A DNA stretch of 64,000 nt from Mugil cephalus (GCF_022458985.1 NC_061782.1:14339672-14403671); one strand, 5' to 3'; positions 20,890-32,580 are shown, counted from the stretch's first letter. Numbers and translations: made by a program. Notes: generated by a model not told the origin, from the letters alone.

Positions 20890-23663
20890 GTAAGAGAAAA
20901 GAAAGCGTATCCCAGGTTATATTGGCTCAGGAACATGAAGCAACTTTCCATTTTTTGTCTTGTGTCTTTGGCTTGTGCAATCCCGCTAGCTTTCTGGGTC
21001 AGTCTGGGAGTTGTACATGCAAATGTTACGAAAGCTATGGCTCATCATTTTACCGGTTGCTTTCCTGGAAGAGTTACAGCAGCAGCAAGACAGCAGCTAC
21101 ATTACACCCCAAACATAGGGATTCTACTGAATGAACAATTTTCAGAACAGAGGTGCTACACCGATGATGTTACACTGGTGGCATACTCTACCATCACTGC
21201 CATATTTCACACAAAAACCTGTCTCACATACTGTATGGGCTGTATTACTGTGGGAGTTTGAAGAATCGTCCTTGAGAATCTATGATACTAAATAACTCTG
21301 ATGTTGTGTGAACTTAGGCCTCTTCATAGACGAGACAAAACAGTATTATTGGAACTGAGGTTTATTATTGGAACTACCAGGTTTAAAATATGTTGTTTTT
21401 TTCTCATCCATGTAGTGTTTTGTGTGAGATATTTTTTCTTTCTTTTTTTTTGTGTGTGTAATACAGCATTCGTGTCTACCTGTCGCTGGATAACTGATAA
21501 GGAATCTTCCAGTTTCCACTGCTTATTTCAGAGTCGAGTTGTAACTCAGTCACACAGTAACAACTTCCATGTAAAGTTGTCATCAGAATGCGAAGTTCAA
21601 AATATGACCCCTATCTTGGGTTTTCATATTGTTTCGTTTGTTGCCAAGCGATTTTAATCAACCATCTGTATCTCATCAGGGTCTCCGACAAGCTGATCCA
21701 AAGGCAGACTCCTCTGCAGACTCCATACACGCCGCTGGATTACAGCAACACAACACAAAAGGGATCCTTGACGGTGCTCAAAATGCTGCTCTCTAACCTC
21801 TCTGGCACCAAAGGGAATCTCTCTGAGGAGCAGGAAGGGGGAGAGCTGGAGGACGTAGGCTCTTACAGCTACAGTGGCGGGCGTAAGCACATACTGCTCA
21901 TGGCCACCACACGGACGGGCTCCTCTTTCGTGGGGGAATTTTTCAACCAGCATAGGGAGAACATGTTCTATCTGTTTGAGCCGTTGTGGCACGTCGAGCG
22001 CATGCTGACTACGGCCACCGAGGCAAACAACGGGACGGCCTTGGCAGGGATCTACCGGGACGTGCTCCAAGCACTCTTCCTGTGTGATTTCTCCCCTCTT
22101 GAGAAGTACATTACTCCTCCACCTCAGGACCACGTCACCCCAGCACTATTCCGCAGAGAGTCCAGTCTGTCGCTCTGTGAAGAACATGTCTGCTCTCCTG
22201 TCAACAAAGACGTTGTTGAGAGGTATTCTATATTCTATATCTAGATCAGAGGTCTTCAATGGTTTTCAGACCACGGAGCCCCAAACTGATTCAGAGATTA
22301 AGTAGGGACCCCCTACCTACTATATGTGTTCAGTATTAAACTCAACCTAGTGTTATTTATTAATATACATGATTGTTGTCATTTTGCATTCAGTATTAAG
22401 CTATTCATATAATGTACATGTTCAAATATTCATGTGCAGAAGTAGCCTGGCCGTGCAACTGCTATAAACATAAACATATATACAAACACGGGATTTCACC
22501 TGGGGACTGAATAGGATCTCTTTAAATCTGTGAGGAGGAATTAAAAAAAAATATATATATTAAATGTCTAATCAACCAAAGCTTTTGTGACCCCCTTGCA
22601 GTACCTCCGCGTTAAAGACCTATGTTCTAGATGCTTAACAAGTCTGAAAAAGGAACTAGAATTTAATTCACAGCTGCACAGAGGTAGGGTCTGGTCATTT
22701 ATACCGGAAGATCTCATTTTTATGATCATGAAAATTCTTTGAGACAGTTTACAGACCAAACATCACATCCAGAAATAAGCGTCTTTAGCTTTTCATGTAA
22801 TTTCGACTCAGATATTTTCACATCATGGCCATACAATCCTTCTGCGTGCTCTCTACACATAAAATATAGCATAATGTTTACTTGGGAATCAAAAAACGCC
22901 TGAAATAATGTGACTTTGCACCGATCTGGAATTATAGTAATCGATGAAACAATTATTTTGTTTTAGGTATCACTGTAAGACTCGCCGCTGCGGGCCCCTG
23001 AACTTGACCCTTGCATCTGAATCCTGCCTTTCCAAACAGCACCATGCTGTTAAGACCGTCCGCGTGCGTCAGCTGGAGACGTTGCAGCCTCTGGTGGAGG
23101 ACCCCCGCTTGGATGTCAGAGTCATCCAGCTGGTTCGAGATCCCCGAGCCATCTTAGCATCCCGCATGGTGGCTTTCTCCTCAAAATATCAGACGTGGAA
23201 GGCCTGGGCGCAGGACGGCCAGGTGCCTGAAGATGACGAGGAGGTGAAGAGGCTCAAAGGAAACTGTGATCACATCAGGATGTCGGCCGAGGTGGGACTG
23301 AGCCAACCTCGCTGGCTGAGGAGCCGCTACATGTTAGTGCGCTATGAGGATATTGCTCGCTACCCCATGCAGAAGGCAGAGGAGATGTACAGGTTCACAG
23401 GAATACCGTTTAGCTCCCAAGCGAGGGAGTGGATTCTGAGGAACACCCAGACCACACAGGAAGCCAGCGGCATTTACTCCACCCAGAAGAACTCATCGGA
23501 GCAGGCTGAGAAATGGAGATTCAGTATTCCCTTTACACTGGCTCAAGTAGTGCAGAGAGTGTGTGGACCCACCATGAAGCTGTTCGGGTACAGATTTGTC
23601 GAAAATGAAAAGACACTCATCAACAAGTCCATCAGTTTGCTTGAGGATAAATTATTTAATTGA
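20810..23663 (+). CDS. chst3: Carbohydrate (chondroitin 6) sulfotransferase 3, three coding exons
   Basis: Coding segments 20810-20889, 21680-22222 and 22967-23663 join in phase to 439 codons plus TGA. The protein is a type II Golgi sulfotransferase. It has a membrane anchor at about residues 5-18, then a stem with NTT, NLS and NLS sequons. The 5'-phosphosulfate loop is at about 101-112 ([12 protein letters not shown]) and the 3'-phosphate motif at about 261-274 ([14 protein letters not shown]). Family blocks [24 protein letters not shown] and [17 protein letters not shown] follow. These match vertebrate CHST3 closely, which transfers sulfate from PAPS to carbon 6 of N-acetylgalactosamine in chondroitin and can act on keratan. 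Human loss causes a skeletal dysplasia. The a or b fish copy is not assigned. Confidence 0.96.
21680..22222 (+). CDS. chst3: chst3 middle coding exon
   Basis: Acceptor CTCATCAG at 21679. The exon encodes (M)[11 protein letters not shown], the variable stem, and the first catalytic block [46 protein letters not shown] and [17 protein letters not shown]. It ends GAG AG|GTATTC in phase 2. The intron after it splits what I remember as a single large coding exon in mammals. Confidence 0.94.
22223..22966 (+). other. chst3: chst3 intron within the catalytic domain
   Basis: GT-AG intron (GTATTC...TTTTAG) of 744 bp interrupting codon 208 (VVE-R|YHC). More than half of it is one hAT-like miniature element. 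Confidence 0.85.
22247..22624. mobile_element. hAT-type non-autonomous element in chst3 intron
   Basis: The ends CAGAGGTCTTCAA and, inverted, CATAGGTCTTTAA form short terminal inverted repeats. They are flanked by 8-bp near-identical duplications, ATCTAGAT (22239-22246) and TTCTAGAT (22625-22632). An 8-bp target duplication and CAG-type ends are hallmarks of hAT elements. At 378 bp with no transposase frame, it is a MITE-like derivative. Confidence 0.75.
22967..23663 (+). CDS. chst3: chst3 last coding exon
   Basis: Acceptor TTGTTTTAG at 22966. It opens (R)[18 protein letters not shown] and carries the 3'-PAPS motif [19 protein letters not shown], then [47 protein letters not shown] and the C-terminus [13 protein letters not shown]. 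The stop TGA is at 23661. Confidence 0.95.
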
Positions 23664-25020
23664 TTAAGCCTTCAACATTTTGCTGTATAAAACGCTCCCT
23701 CACTGTGTCAGGAGAAGCCATTATTGCACAGACCAAAACCAGTGCACATCACTGCCATAAAATGCACAGAATGTTTTACTGGTAACAGGAACATTGGGGC
23801 CATACAGTAATATTTATACCCACCAACGGTGTGCCTCATTGTAACAATGACGAGCTGCTGGACAAAGACAAGTATTTATTACCTACTGTTTTCACAGGAC
23901 AACCTAGTGCTTAACGGGATAATTTGGTTTCTTTGGAGGTATTAAAAATCACTGTCTGTCCCAGTAGACGGTGTTTTGAGTTTGGAGAAGCAGACATGAG
24001 TGCTGGCACAGAAGCCAAGCAATGAACTGACGCGGAAGGGTTCAACGGCAAAGCGTATCAATCAGTCACAGTTTAAATGAAACCTATATTTAGATTACAT
24101 TATTTACCTTGCCATTAAACAGCCTTTCCAACAAGATATGAAACTGTTACATCAGTCTTTAAAGCCACCAGACTCCGTTGGTAAAAACATTAATTTTTAA
24201 CACAGAGAACACAGGTGTTTCAGGGCTACTGCTGCTTCAGTTAGATTACATTGGTGTGTGTGAGCATGTTTGGTTTCTAATTATTGTATGAAAACAGCAA
24301 TGCCATACAACACTTGATGACTATATTTTAAGTAATTGAGTTTGATGACTTTGCAGAGATTGATATTCTTTAGTTCCTTATCGGACAAGACTGTCAGATG
24401 GCAAGGTACAAGTATACATACACTTAAACTGAATTATTTATATTGGGCCTTGTAGCTTTTGCTGCTGACCAAGTAACACACTGATTTAGAATAAGCACTT
24501 CACACTCTGCTTCAGAGAAACCAAACCATCCCTTTGTGCTATCCTGTATATTTCACTTAAAATGACATGAGCATAGATATTGAGCCTGACCCTAAACGAT
24601 TATCATGTAGGATTATGTTAGTACATCGTGTTTGGATTATCAGGGATAAAGTACAGTGAAAATGATGTTTGTTGCGTCTGTATGCGGTTTTTAAAAGAAA
24701 GGATATTTCTGTTCATAAGATTTCAGACACAGGGCTCAGTAAATTACAGTTTAACCCGTATTTTGATAGATCTGCACTAGACTAGGAAACAGGAATAATT
24801 TAGGATTATTCCTGACGTGCTTTGATAGGTTTTACTAATGTGACTCAGGTAATGTGAATATGTAATTGCATTTCATGGTGTCTTTATGACGAGCGTTCAC
24901 ATGTTTCCAACGGCATGCTGTGTGAAATTGCAGTTTCATTAATGTTTTCTACCAAATGCCATTTAAAGTCTTGCAGTGTCTCATAATTCATGTATGAACG
25001 ACTGAAAACATATGTAAACA
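23664..25020 (+). other. chst3: Probable 3' UTR and flank of chst3
   Basis: No further coding exon is seen. ATTAAA at 24114-24119 and AATAAA at 26014-26019 are candidate poly(A) signals, so a short and a very long 3' UTR are both possible. Mammalian CHST3 has a long 3' UTR from memory. Confidence 0.45.
24114..24119 (+). other. Candidate polyadenylation signal (ATTAAA)
   Basis: First strong hexamer variant after the chst3 stop codon, about 450 bases downstream. Confidence 0.3.
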
Positions 25021-25023
25021 TAC

Positions 25024-25742
25024 ACAGTTAGGCCCAGAAATATTTGGACAGTGACACATTCTTAATGATTTGGGCTCTACATGCCACCACGCTGGATTTG
25101 ATGTGAAACAAATGAGATGAAATGGAAGAGAAGACTTTCAGGTCTAATTCAAGTGGTTAAACAAAAATATCCTATGAAACATTAAGGACCATTTTACAAC
25201 CATTTTACAACCATTTTTAAACAAAAACAACAAAGTGTGGAACCCATGGACATCACCAGTGCTGGGTTTGATTTGAGATCTGGTGACTGACGCAGACATT
25301 GCAGAATATTCAACTTATTAGCCTTAAACAACTCCTGGGTTGCTTTTGCAGTATATTTTGGGTACTGCAAAAGCAAACCAGGATCTCCTTAACTGCATAT
25401 TGTGGGTTTACAGCAACAGCTTTCAAATGCAAATACCACACTTGGAATCAACTCCAGACCTTTTACCTGCTTAAATGATGAAGGATTGACAAGGGAATAG
25501 CCCATACAGCCCATGTATGGTCAACTGTACTTTTGGTCCCTTGAAAAAGAGGCAGCTACATACTGTATTCTTCTGAGCAGCTACAGAGTTCTAAACCCTT
25601 CCTCCAGTTTGGATATAAATACCCTCAAATTACAGCTTAGAGTCTACACTTTAAGCCCACATTGTTTATATGACACGTTTTGGCATGAAGCCAAAATAAC
25701 AAAATTTGTGTCAGTTTCCAAATATATGTGGATCTAACTATA
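25024..25742. mobile_element. DNA transposon with long inverted repeats (non-autonomous)
   Basis: The left end CAGTTAGGCCCAGAAATATT continues 'tggacagtgacac'. The right end reads 'gtgtcagtttcc', 'aaatatatgtggatctaact'. These are diverged inverted copies of one another that stay alignable for roughly 140 bases. The internal phrases 'caactccagaccttttacct' and 'ggtcccttgaaaaagaggca' are familiar from a DNA repeat abundant in many teleosts. I cannot place its superfamily with certainty. No intact transposase frame remains. Flanking TA may be the target duplication. Confidence 0.75.
25334..25382. repeat. Near-perfect 20-bp hairpin inside the DNA transposon
   Basis: The arms CCTGGGTTGCTTTTGCAG.. 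(25334-25353) and ..CTGCAAAAGCAAACCAGG (25363-25382) pair at 19 of 20 positions around a 9-base loop. Confidence 0.85.
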
Positions 25743-26313
25743 AAATGAACCGACACCACAGAAGAAATGTAACTTACCGCAGATGTGTCTTCCGCATTTC
25801 AAGGGTTGGTTTTGCCAATAGATGGCCTGCATGCATGTATTTCCCAACCTCCGAGTAAAAATGCAGTTTTTAGTGGCATCGCGCAAGGGTCCTCTCTTCG
25901 AATAACCAGCTGCTCCTTTCATCAGACAGCTCAAGACAATGTCAGACAGGTGTTTTTACGAACCTCTGTAAAACTGTCGTACACGTTTTTGTTTCTTCAC
26001 AACTTCACAACTCAATAAAATTGAAGGCAATAGCAATACCTCCAGAATATAGATACAAGTTGTGTGTTTTTGTGACAACTATTTTATGCTACACACGTGG
26101 TATGTATGTATATAGCCTGTAACTTTAAGTGGAAGCCAGGTGGCGTGGCGTTAACTGTCACTCTTGACGGGATATAAAGGTAACCTCTGTGACTAGTTCA
26201 ATGGCAGCATTGTGCTCAGTTTGGCTGAGGCCCTACTGGAACTGCTGTGCTGCTCATGGAATGGGATATGCATTAGATCTCAATATAGCAGTGGGCTTAT
26301 GCTACCTTTCCTT
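25743..26313. other. chst3 downstream flank, no gene seen
   Basis: Contains the AATAAA at 26014-26019 and otherwise unremarkable sequence leading into a large microsatellite. Confidence 0.4.
26014..26019 (+). other. Candidate distal polyadenylation signal (AATAAA)
   Basis: Canonical hexamer 2.35 kb past the chst3 stop. If used, the long inverted-repeat transposon would lie in the chst3 3' UTR. Confidence 0.3.
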
Positions 26314-26349
26314 TTATATATATATATATATATATATACTGTATATATA

Positions 26350-26420
<71 letters not shown>

Positions 26421-26456
26421 GAGAGAGCGAGAGAGAGAGAGAGAGAGCGAGAGAGA
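26314..26456. repeat. Compound (TA)n-(GA)n microsatellite
   Basis: About 70 bases of TA units interrupted by two ACTGTA phrases, passing directly into about 70 bases of GA units with rare GC or TA interruptions. Confidence 0.97.
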
Positions 26457-26835
26457 AGAATTAAAACCTAGAGGAATATTATATTATATATGAACTTATG
26501 ACTCAAACAGTGTAGTCACAAAATGCATTGAAGCAGAATAGAAAAAAAAAAATCTGTTACAAATGTGTTTAGTTACTTGCTGCCTGTGATTCCTGTAACT
26601 AGAAGTATTAAAGATTCATACATTCTGGTTATGCTAGCTGAATGAACCTGTGTACTAGCAGCTATAAACTCACACATAACAAAATGAACAGTTCATGGAC
26701 TCATTTAAAAAATATTTAAATTTTTGCAGTATTCAAATCATTGTTTATTTTATTTTATTTTAATCTAATCTTATTTTATCTTTCCCTTTACTTGGTTTTA
26801 ATAGTGTTACTTTTATGTGCAGCTAAGCTACTGTG

Positions 26836-26882
26836 ACCAAGTACTTTCCCTTGTGGATCATTAAAGTCTGTCTAAGTCTAAT
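26836..26882 (+). repeat. LINE-like 3' tail
   Basis: 'ctttcccttgtggatcatta' followed by 'aagtctgtctaagtcta' resembles the 3' end of fish non-LTR retrotransposons, which finish with 'ttcccttgggattaataaag' and a short tandem. The A+T-rich sequence before it gives no reverse transcriptase frame. Confidence 0.45.
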
Positions 26883-27520
26883 GTTCTAGAGACTATGCAA
26901 TTATGGCATTTTAGCTTAAATGCTTTACCTTTTATATGTTCAATACCTTGCCATGCAGCTGAGCATATTCCATACACCAACATACACCAAGGCAGAAGAG
27001 TTATAATTTATATGCTCTACTTTGTATCTTTATTTTTTAAAGACTAAAAAAGGAAAAAGTGACTCAACATAAACCAGCACTTTACAACCCATGTCAGATT
27101 CCACAGCATATGCTTCGGCTTTTTCTTTTCACTGTATTTTCAAAGCTTGTGAATGCACAGAGGCAGGAGGACGACATGGATAAAATTAGGATTGATGCTT
27201 GCTTGCGGAGTTGCATTTTCCCACTCCAGCTCCGCATCCAGAATGCATGCGGTTGTCAAGGATCCCCAAAAGGCTGTGTGTGAATGAGGCAGAAACAAGA
27301 AGCCCATTCAGGTCTGCATTCTTTCTGTCTGTTACACAGCAGCTGAGAGAAAGCACTTTGGAGTTCACAGCTGTGAGTCAAGATGATTTTCTCTCTGACA
27401 ATCTCCCAAATGCAATTTCCACTGCATATGTTTTTTTGTCCTACAAAAGAGGAAAGGTTTTGGTAATGAGCGATCAACCAAGTCCGGCTATAATTCAAGT
27501 TACCTGAAAGGTATTTTTGA

Positions 27521-27535
27521 CCACCAGGGGTGCTG
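27521..27535 (+). promoter_or_regulatory. Weak CTCF-like motif
   Basis: CCACCAGGGGTGCTG matches the first ten bases of the CTCF core and then departs from it. Confidence 0.25.
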
Positions 27536-30372
27536 TTAATGCCGAAATTGGATGCATACATTGGATCCAGCACAAAGAGCAGCAACATCTCTAGGTGAAA
27601 CAGGAAATCCATTTGTGTAGAGCTGAAAAAAATAACAAGCGGTGGTTACTAAAAGCTGAAAGCGAAAGAGCATTGTGTGACACATTTAACTATGATAAAC
27701 ACCCGTCGCTGTCCTTACACTCTCTATAATTTACCCAGATAGTGTAACATTCCTATAATGACATCAAACTGTTAATGTGCGAAAATCATAATGGAACCTG
27801 TTACCAAGCTATAATAAAGTGCTGAGCCACAATAGTGTACACTGCTGTAAAGTTATTTTCATAATTTAGAAGTAGTAGTTCTTCACTCGACTGTGAAAAC
27901 CAAGTGTTGGTTCATTCCACAATCTGGTCAGAGAAGTATTTTAGGGCAGCGTGCTCAAAGGGAAAGCAAGATGAACAGTTCACAGAGGGTTCATGAGTTA
28001 TGACATGGGCATTGTGGGAACTAACTAATGTATACTTATAACAATACAGTTCTTATAGTTGATGTCTTGTTTGTGAAAATTCAATTCAATTCAGTTTTAA
28101 ATATAAATTTCACAACGATTCACAAAATCTGGCCCGAAAGCCCCAGGGCAAGAAACAATGACTCAATTTTCACAGGAAGAAAACCAGCTCATATGGAGGG
28201 ACCCATCTGCTTGACGTTAGCAGAAACCAGAGGAATAAACATCTGACTGAAGTGTACATGTAGGATTTGAAAGCTGATGTGTGTTACATGAGAGTTTGGT
28301 AATTATTCTAAATAGAAGTGTTAGTGACAGCAGTTGTTCCATTACAGGTGAGTGAGCTGGTATAATGATGGAATATAAGAAGTATCAAAGGCAGGTTGGA
28401 GAATGATGCATTCAGGTAGGAGTGACATTAGTTTTTTGGTAAGTAGACAAACCAATAATTCATAGTTTGGGTAAATGAACATTGTGGTATTGACTAGCTT
28501 TAATAATAAAAAAAAAGTCTCCACTTACCATATGGATTTAGCATTGATCTTTACATGATCATTTGTCTTTCTTTACTTTATATTTTGCTTGTTATGTTGT
28601 TGCATTCTTCTGTTGACATATTAACGATTTTAGAATCTGGACGTGTACGTGACACATACCTCAAAGGTGCTTTCGTGTTTTTATATCGTTGGATTCATTT
28701 ATTTTCTTTCTCAAAGACAACCTGAATTCTTTATTTCCACCACTACTTTCAGTTAAAATTCATTAACCTCCGTCTTCTCCACGCTGACAAATTCCTGCTA
28801 ACATGCTGATGTGATAATCTGTGACAGCTGTAGTGTCGCGGTACACCACAGTGGATCCATTACTGCGTGTTTCGTGACTGAACCCTGCAATTAGTTTGTC
28901 TTAGCATTAAGTTTTTCTTTATCATGCTCTTTGCTAACACATCCACTGTTTGGTGGCTGGAACACATGTAAATATATTTGTGGTGATATACTGTGCACAT
29001 ACAGGAGATTAATCATAATCATTCCTCATCTGTAGAGCACATGCACTGTAGATGACTGCTCACTTTAGCCCAGGCGTTCTGCTTATTTGAAGGGTGACAC
29101 TGAATTAGACTGTCATGCCATTAAGCTACTGTACCAACAGATGCACACAGGGCGCTTTTATGCACACTCACATTCAATGACTCCACTTGTGCTGTTTAAG
29201 GGAAGGGAGAGCTAAGGAAACAGGAAACCCATCCCCCTTTTTGACCTTTTCTGGCTTTCATCCATGTTTCTGCTCTCTTCTCCTTTCAACACTTCAGTCT
29301 TCGTTCAATGTAACATTTGAAAAGTTGATCCAAATATGGCTTTCGGAGCAGTTTAAAAACAAATGCTCTGCATTTTTTTGTTGTTTCCTTTGTGACTATA
29401 TTTAGGGGGGATCATGACATCCACTTTATTTTAGTTTAAGTAAACTAGTGTCACACGATGACTACACTGCTCCAGTCCTGCTCTCCGCCCCTCATGCAAA
29501 CACACACACACATGCATGGACCCCTGAGCATACTCAATCTCCTCTTACTGGTTGACTGTCGTTGGAAGGTAAATAAATCCTGTGGTTGGGGTGGAACACT
29601 GAGTGCCCTCATACGGCTGTGGAGCTGCCCTACCTGAAAGAGTCCTTGTGTTTGCTTCTGTAAGGGAGCTTAACTCAGACATATCCTTGCCACGCCAGGC
29701 CGGCTGCTTGTAACTCCTTTTCCTTTCCCTTTCCCTTTCCAGAGAAAGGAATTCAATCTAAACAAAAAACACAATTTAAATCCATGAATATAAATTCAGT
29801 TCCATGTTCTAAAGCATACGTTGCTACTGCAACTATGCTCACTAACAATTTCAGGATATATCAAAGCTAGGATATCTATATGTTGCCATTCTGTTGAGTT
29901 CATTTATTTCATTTGACTCCTGCAGAGGGCAGTAGACCCCACAGTATCATCAAGAGGACTTCACATGTTCATTGTGTGTGAGGGGGAGTGTGTGCAGACA
30001 AAATATGTGTGTGCACACAGTCATGTGGAAATGAATGCATGTATGTATGTATGTTCTATATGCATGTGGGCAATGTGCATTTGCTTTTTCGTGGGGCCTC
30101 TTGCAGGTGATTGCTCATTCGTGCAGCTGTAATTGTTGCTACGTATTTATCTTCCTCATTACAGGAAGTTTTCCTGCAGCTCAAAACTCAGTGGAAGATG
30201 ACTCCTGCTTGTGCCTGATTCTCTTCTACGCATTGTTGGGCCCTCTGCTCCCTTCACTGGAGTCCCTAGAGCTCAATGGGACGGAAGTGTGAAACATGTC
30301 CACATCAAAGAGAGTGCAGGCCAGCACTAATCCGCAAATAATGACAGGCAGGCCCGGTTGAATTTAGCACAT

Positions 30373-30411
30373 ATGTCCCCTTACTCACTAATCTTGTAAG
30401 TAAGGGGACAT
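30373..30411. repeat. Perfect 13-bp inverted repeat (hairpin)
   Basis: ATGTCCCCTTACT (30373-30385) and AGTAAGGGGACAT (30399-30411) are exact reverse complements around a 13-base spacer. The pairing can extend by a G-T and an A-T pair outside. Confidence 0.9.
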
Positions 30412-30999
30412 GTTATAAGCTCTCCCTCCTGAGGATCACATCATACACGTAAAGATGAGCCAAAACTGTCACACGATTTTAAGAAGAGCAAAAAGACAAC
30501 ACAAATGGAGGAGGAGCACGCACTTTTTTTTTTTAACTGTCAGGTGGACGGCCCTTGAGGGGAAATTCTTCCAAACTCACCTGTACCATTGTTTCCTCTG
30601 CTCTTCCTGTGTGAGGAGCCTGTGTTGTTTGAATACAATGGGGTCAGGGAAATCACAGAACCTGTCAGACAGACACTCCATCATTGTGACAGAGACGACT
30701 GGCAACAAACAGCACGAATGCTCACTTCTGAACAACCCCCCACTCTGTGATGGTGCCGTTACACAGCAAAACATTTATGGACCTCTATTATCTGGTCAAA
30801 CGTTTGGTGTTTTAACCTATAGTCATCTTCACTCATGTTTACATTATTTTAGTGTAATTTTGAAACAACTTTGTGTCACCGCTTCTGTAGTAATGGTGTT
30901 TCAGGTTAACAAAACATGCTCTCTTTATCCCCTTTTTTTGTTTTAGATAGACAAAAACAAATTAAGTTATAAACGTTCTGCAGTCCTTCATCTTTTCGG

Positions 31000-31015
31000 C
31001 CACTAGGGGGCAGCG
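31000..31015 (+). promoter_or_regulatory. Strong CTCF-like site
   Basis: CCACTAGGGGGCAGCG is an essentially consensus vertebrate CTCF core. It lies between the chst3 flank and the gene-free region to the right, a plausible position for a domain boundary. Confidence 0.65.
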
Positions 31016-32199
31016 GAAACAAATTGCGAACACGCCATCGCCTTAGAAATGAATATGGCGAACATGTTTGCAAACATTTGCCTGTTGTCACGTCAAGCAT
31101 CGTCAGAGCTGCATTGTCAGTCAGTTGGAGTTTCTGGCTCTTGTATGTAAGTCTAAAATTAACTCTCTTTTTGGCGGCTCTGCTAATTTCTGTAGGAAAT
31201 GTTGTTCTCGTTAGCTGCTACATGCTTCACTATGAAAACAGGTGCCTGCTGCGGACGAAAACGCCACGATAGTAGTCAAAGAAAGCAGTAAAGTAAGTGG
31301 GTTGGGTAGTTAAACCATAAAATAAGCTGTAAAGCTCAGCAAAGCCCCCGGGGAGCTGAAGATTCAGGTGATACGTTTGTCATTACAGCAAGGCCCAAAA
31401 CACCTGGAATTAAATATGGTTCCTGCAAGAAAGTGGGCCTTAAAAAACATGAAACATGGCTGAAATCATGAAAGCATCCAAATATCAACATGAAACTTTG
31501 TCAACACCTGCTTGGTTAATTTAAACAACAACAAAAAAACAAACAAACAAAAAAAATCTACCATCTAAATACATTAGTGCTATGAGGCAAAATAAATTAT
31601 AATATAATACATAGTGCACTTACTGTTAAATATTCATACAAAAAAAAGTTCAGGTTTAGTTCGCTGAGTCAATGTTGAATTATTCATTTTTTTTCTAAGC
31701 ATGAGTTTCCCAGAATGAGCATTAAAACAACCGCGTATCTGATATTGCAAAACTGATAGCAGCAGCAGCATCCTCGACAGAAGCCAATATGACACTGTGC
31801 CTTCCACATCCAAGTAATACTAAGCCCCTCTATTCACTCCTACATTTTCCAGTGAACTTCAGCCAGGTTTATGTTAGCCTGACATGAAACAAAAGCAGTG
31901 TGCAGCTGAATGCCTTCTGGATGCGGATCCCCGTAGGAGCGGCCAGATCTGCCAGAGTTGCGGATTAAAACTCACTAAGGGAATGTCAGCTTTGTCAGAC
32001 AGTACAATCCCACCACTACTGTCACCACTGTCTTCATTAAACATTGATCTTGCTTTTTGAAACAAGCTTTATCCAACAATTGGAGAATTTTTGGGAAACT
32101 GATTTATTTTTTTTTATATATATATAGTTTCATTAGTTGGTGCTGTCATTACATTTGTCCAAGCCACTAGTACATTAATTGAATAAAATAACAGAACTA

Positions 32200-32580
32200 T
32201 TGTATGATGTCTTTCCTCTTCTGCCCTGAGTGATTGGTGAACCCCATCGATTTCAGCCCACAGTGAATCCCCACAGAATCCTCTCGGTGTTACCTTATCC
32301 CGTGTCATCTCTCCTCTGCGCCCCTCTGTCAATCAGTCCGCTCGTCCAAACTTCTCGAGTTGCATGAGCTATGATTAGCAATTTCTGCCATTATGTATCC
32401 CCCTGCATAATTCATGCCCTTTGTTCTTTTTGACTCTCCGCTGGAGAGAACACGAGAGGGGAATCCCACCCTGCTTCAAGAAAACCCAGAGGGCTTGTCT
32501 TGTCGGGGGAGTGAAAAAATAATGCTGCATTTTTAATTATCCGACCATTGGATTATTCATAATTGATGAGGGGATGATTG
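32200..32580. promoter_or_regulatory. Candidate conserved noncoding element
   Basis: Non-repetitive sequence with octamer-like (TGCATAATTCAT) and homeodomain-like (TTTTAATTA, GGATTATTCATAATTGATG) motifs. The motif density resembles developmental enhancers. Conservation itself cannot be judged from one sequence. Confidence 0.3.

Larger units (their letters stand above)
26883..30999. other. Intergenic region without recognised genes
   Basis: Scattered chance open frames, including 163 codons at 30455-30946, show no domain, splice or codon signature. A C/T tract near 29720-29742 and a perfect 13-bp hairpin at 30373-30411 stand out. Confidence 0.45.

Noticed and set aside
21654..22133. 159-codon minus-strand frame over chst3
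   Set aside because: Antisense shadow of the chst3 catalytic exon.
30455..30946. 163-codon plus-strand open frame
   Set aside because: Contains poly-F from a T-run. It shows no recognisable motif, signal peptide or exon boundaries, and is most likely chance.
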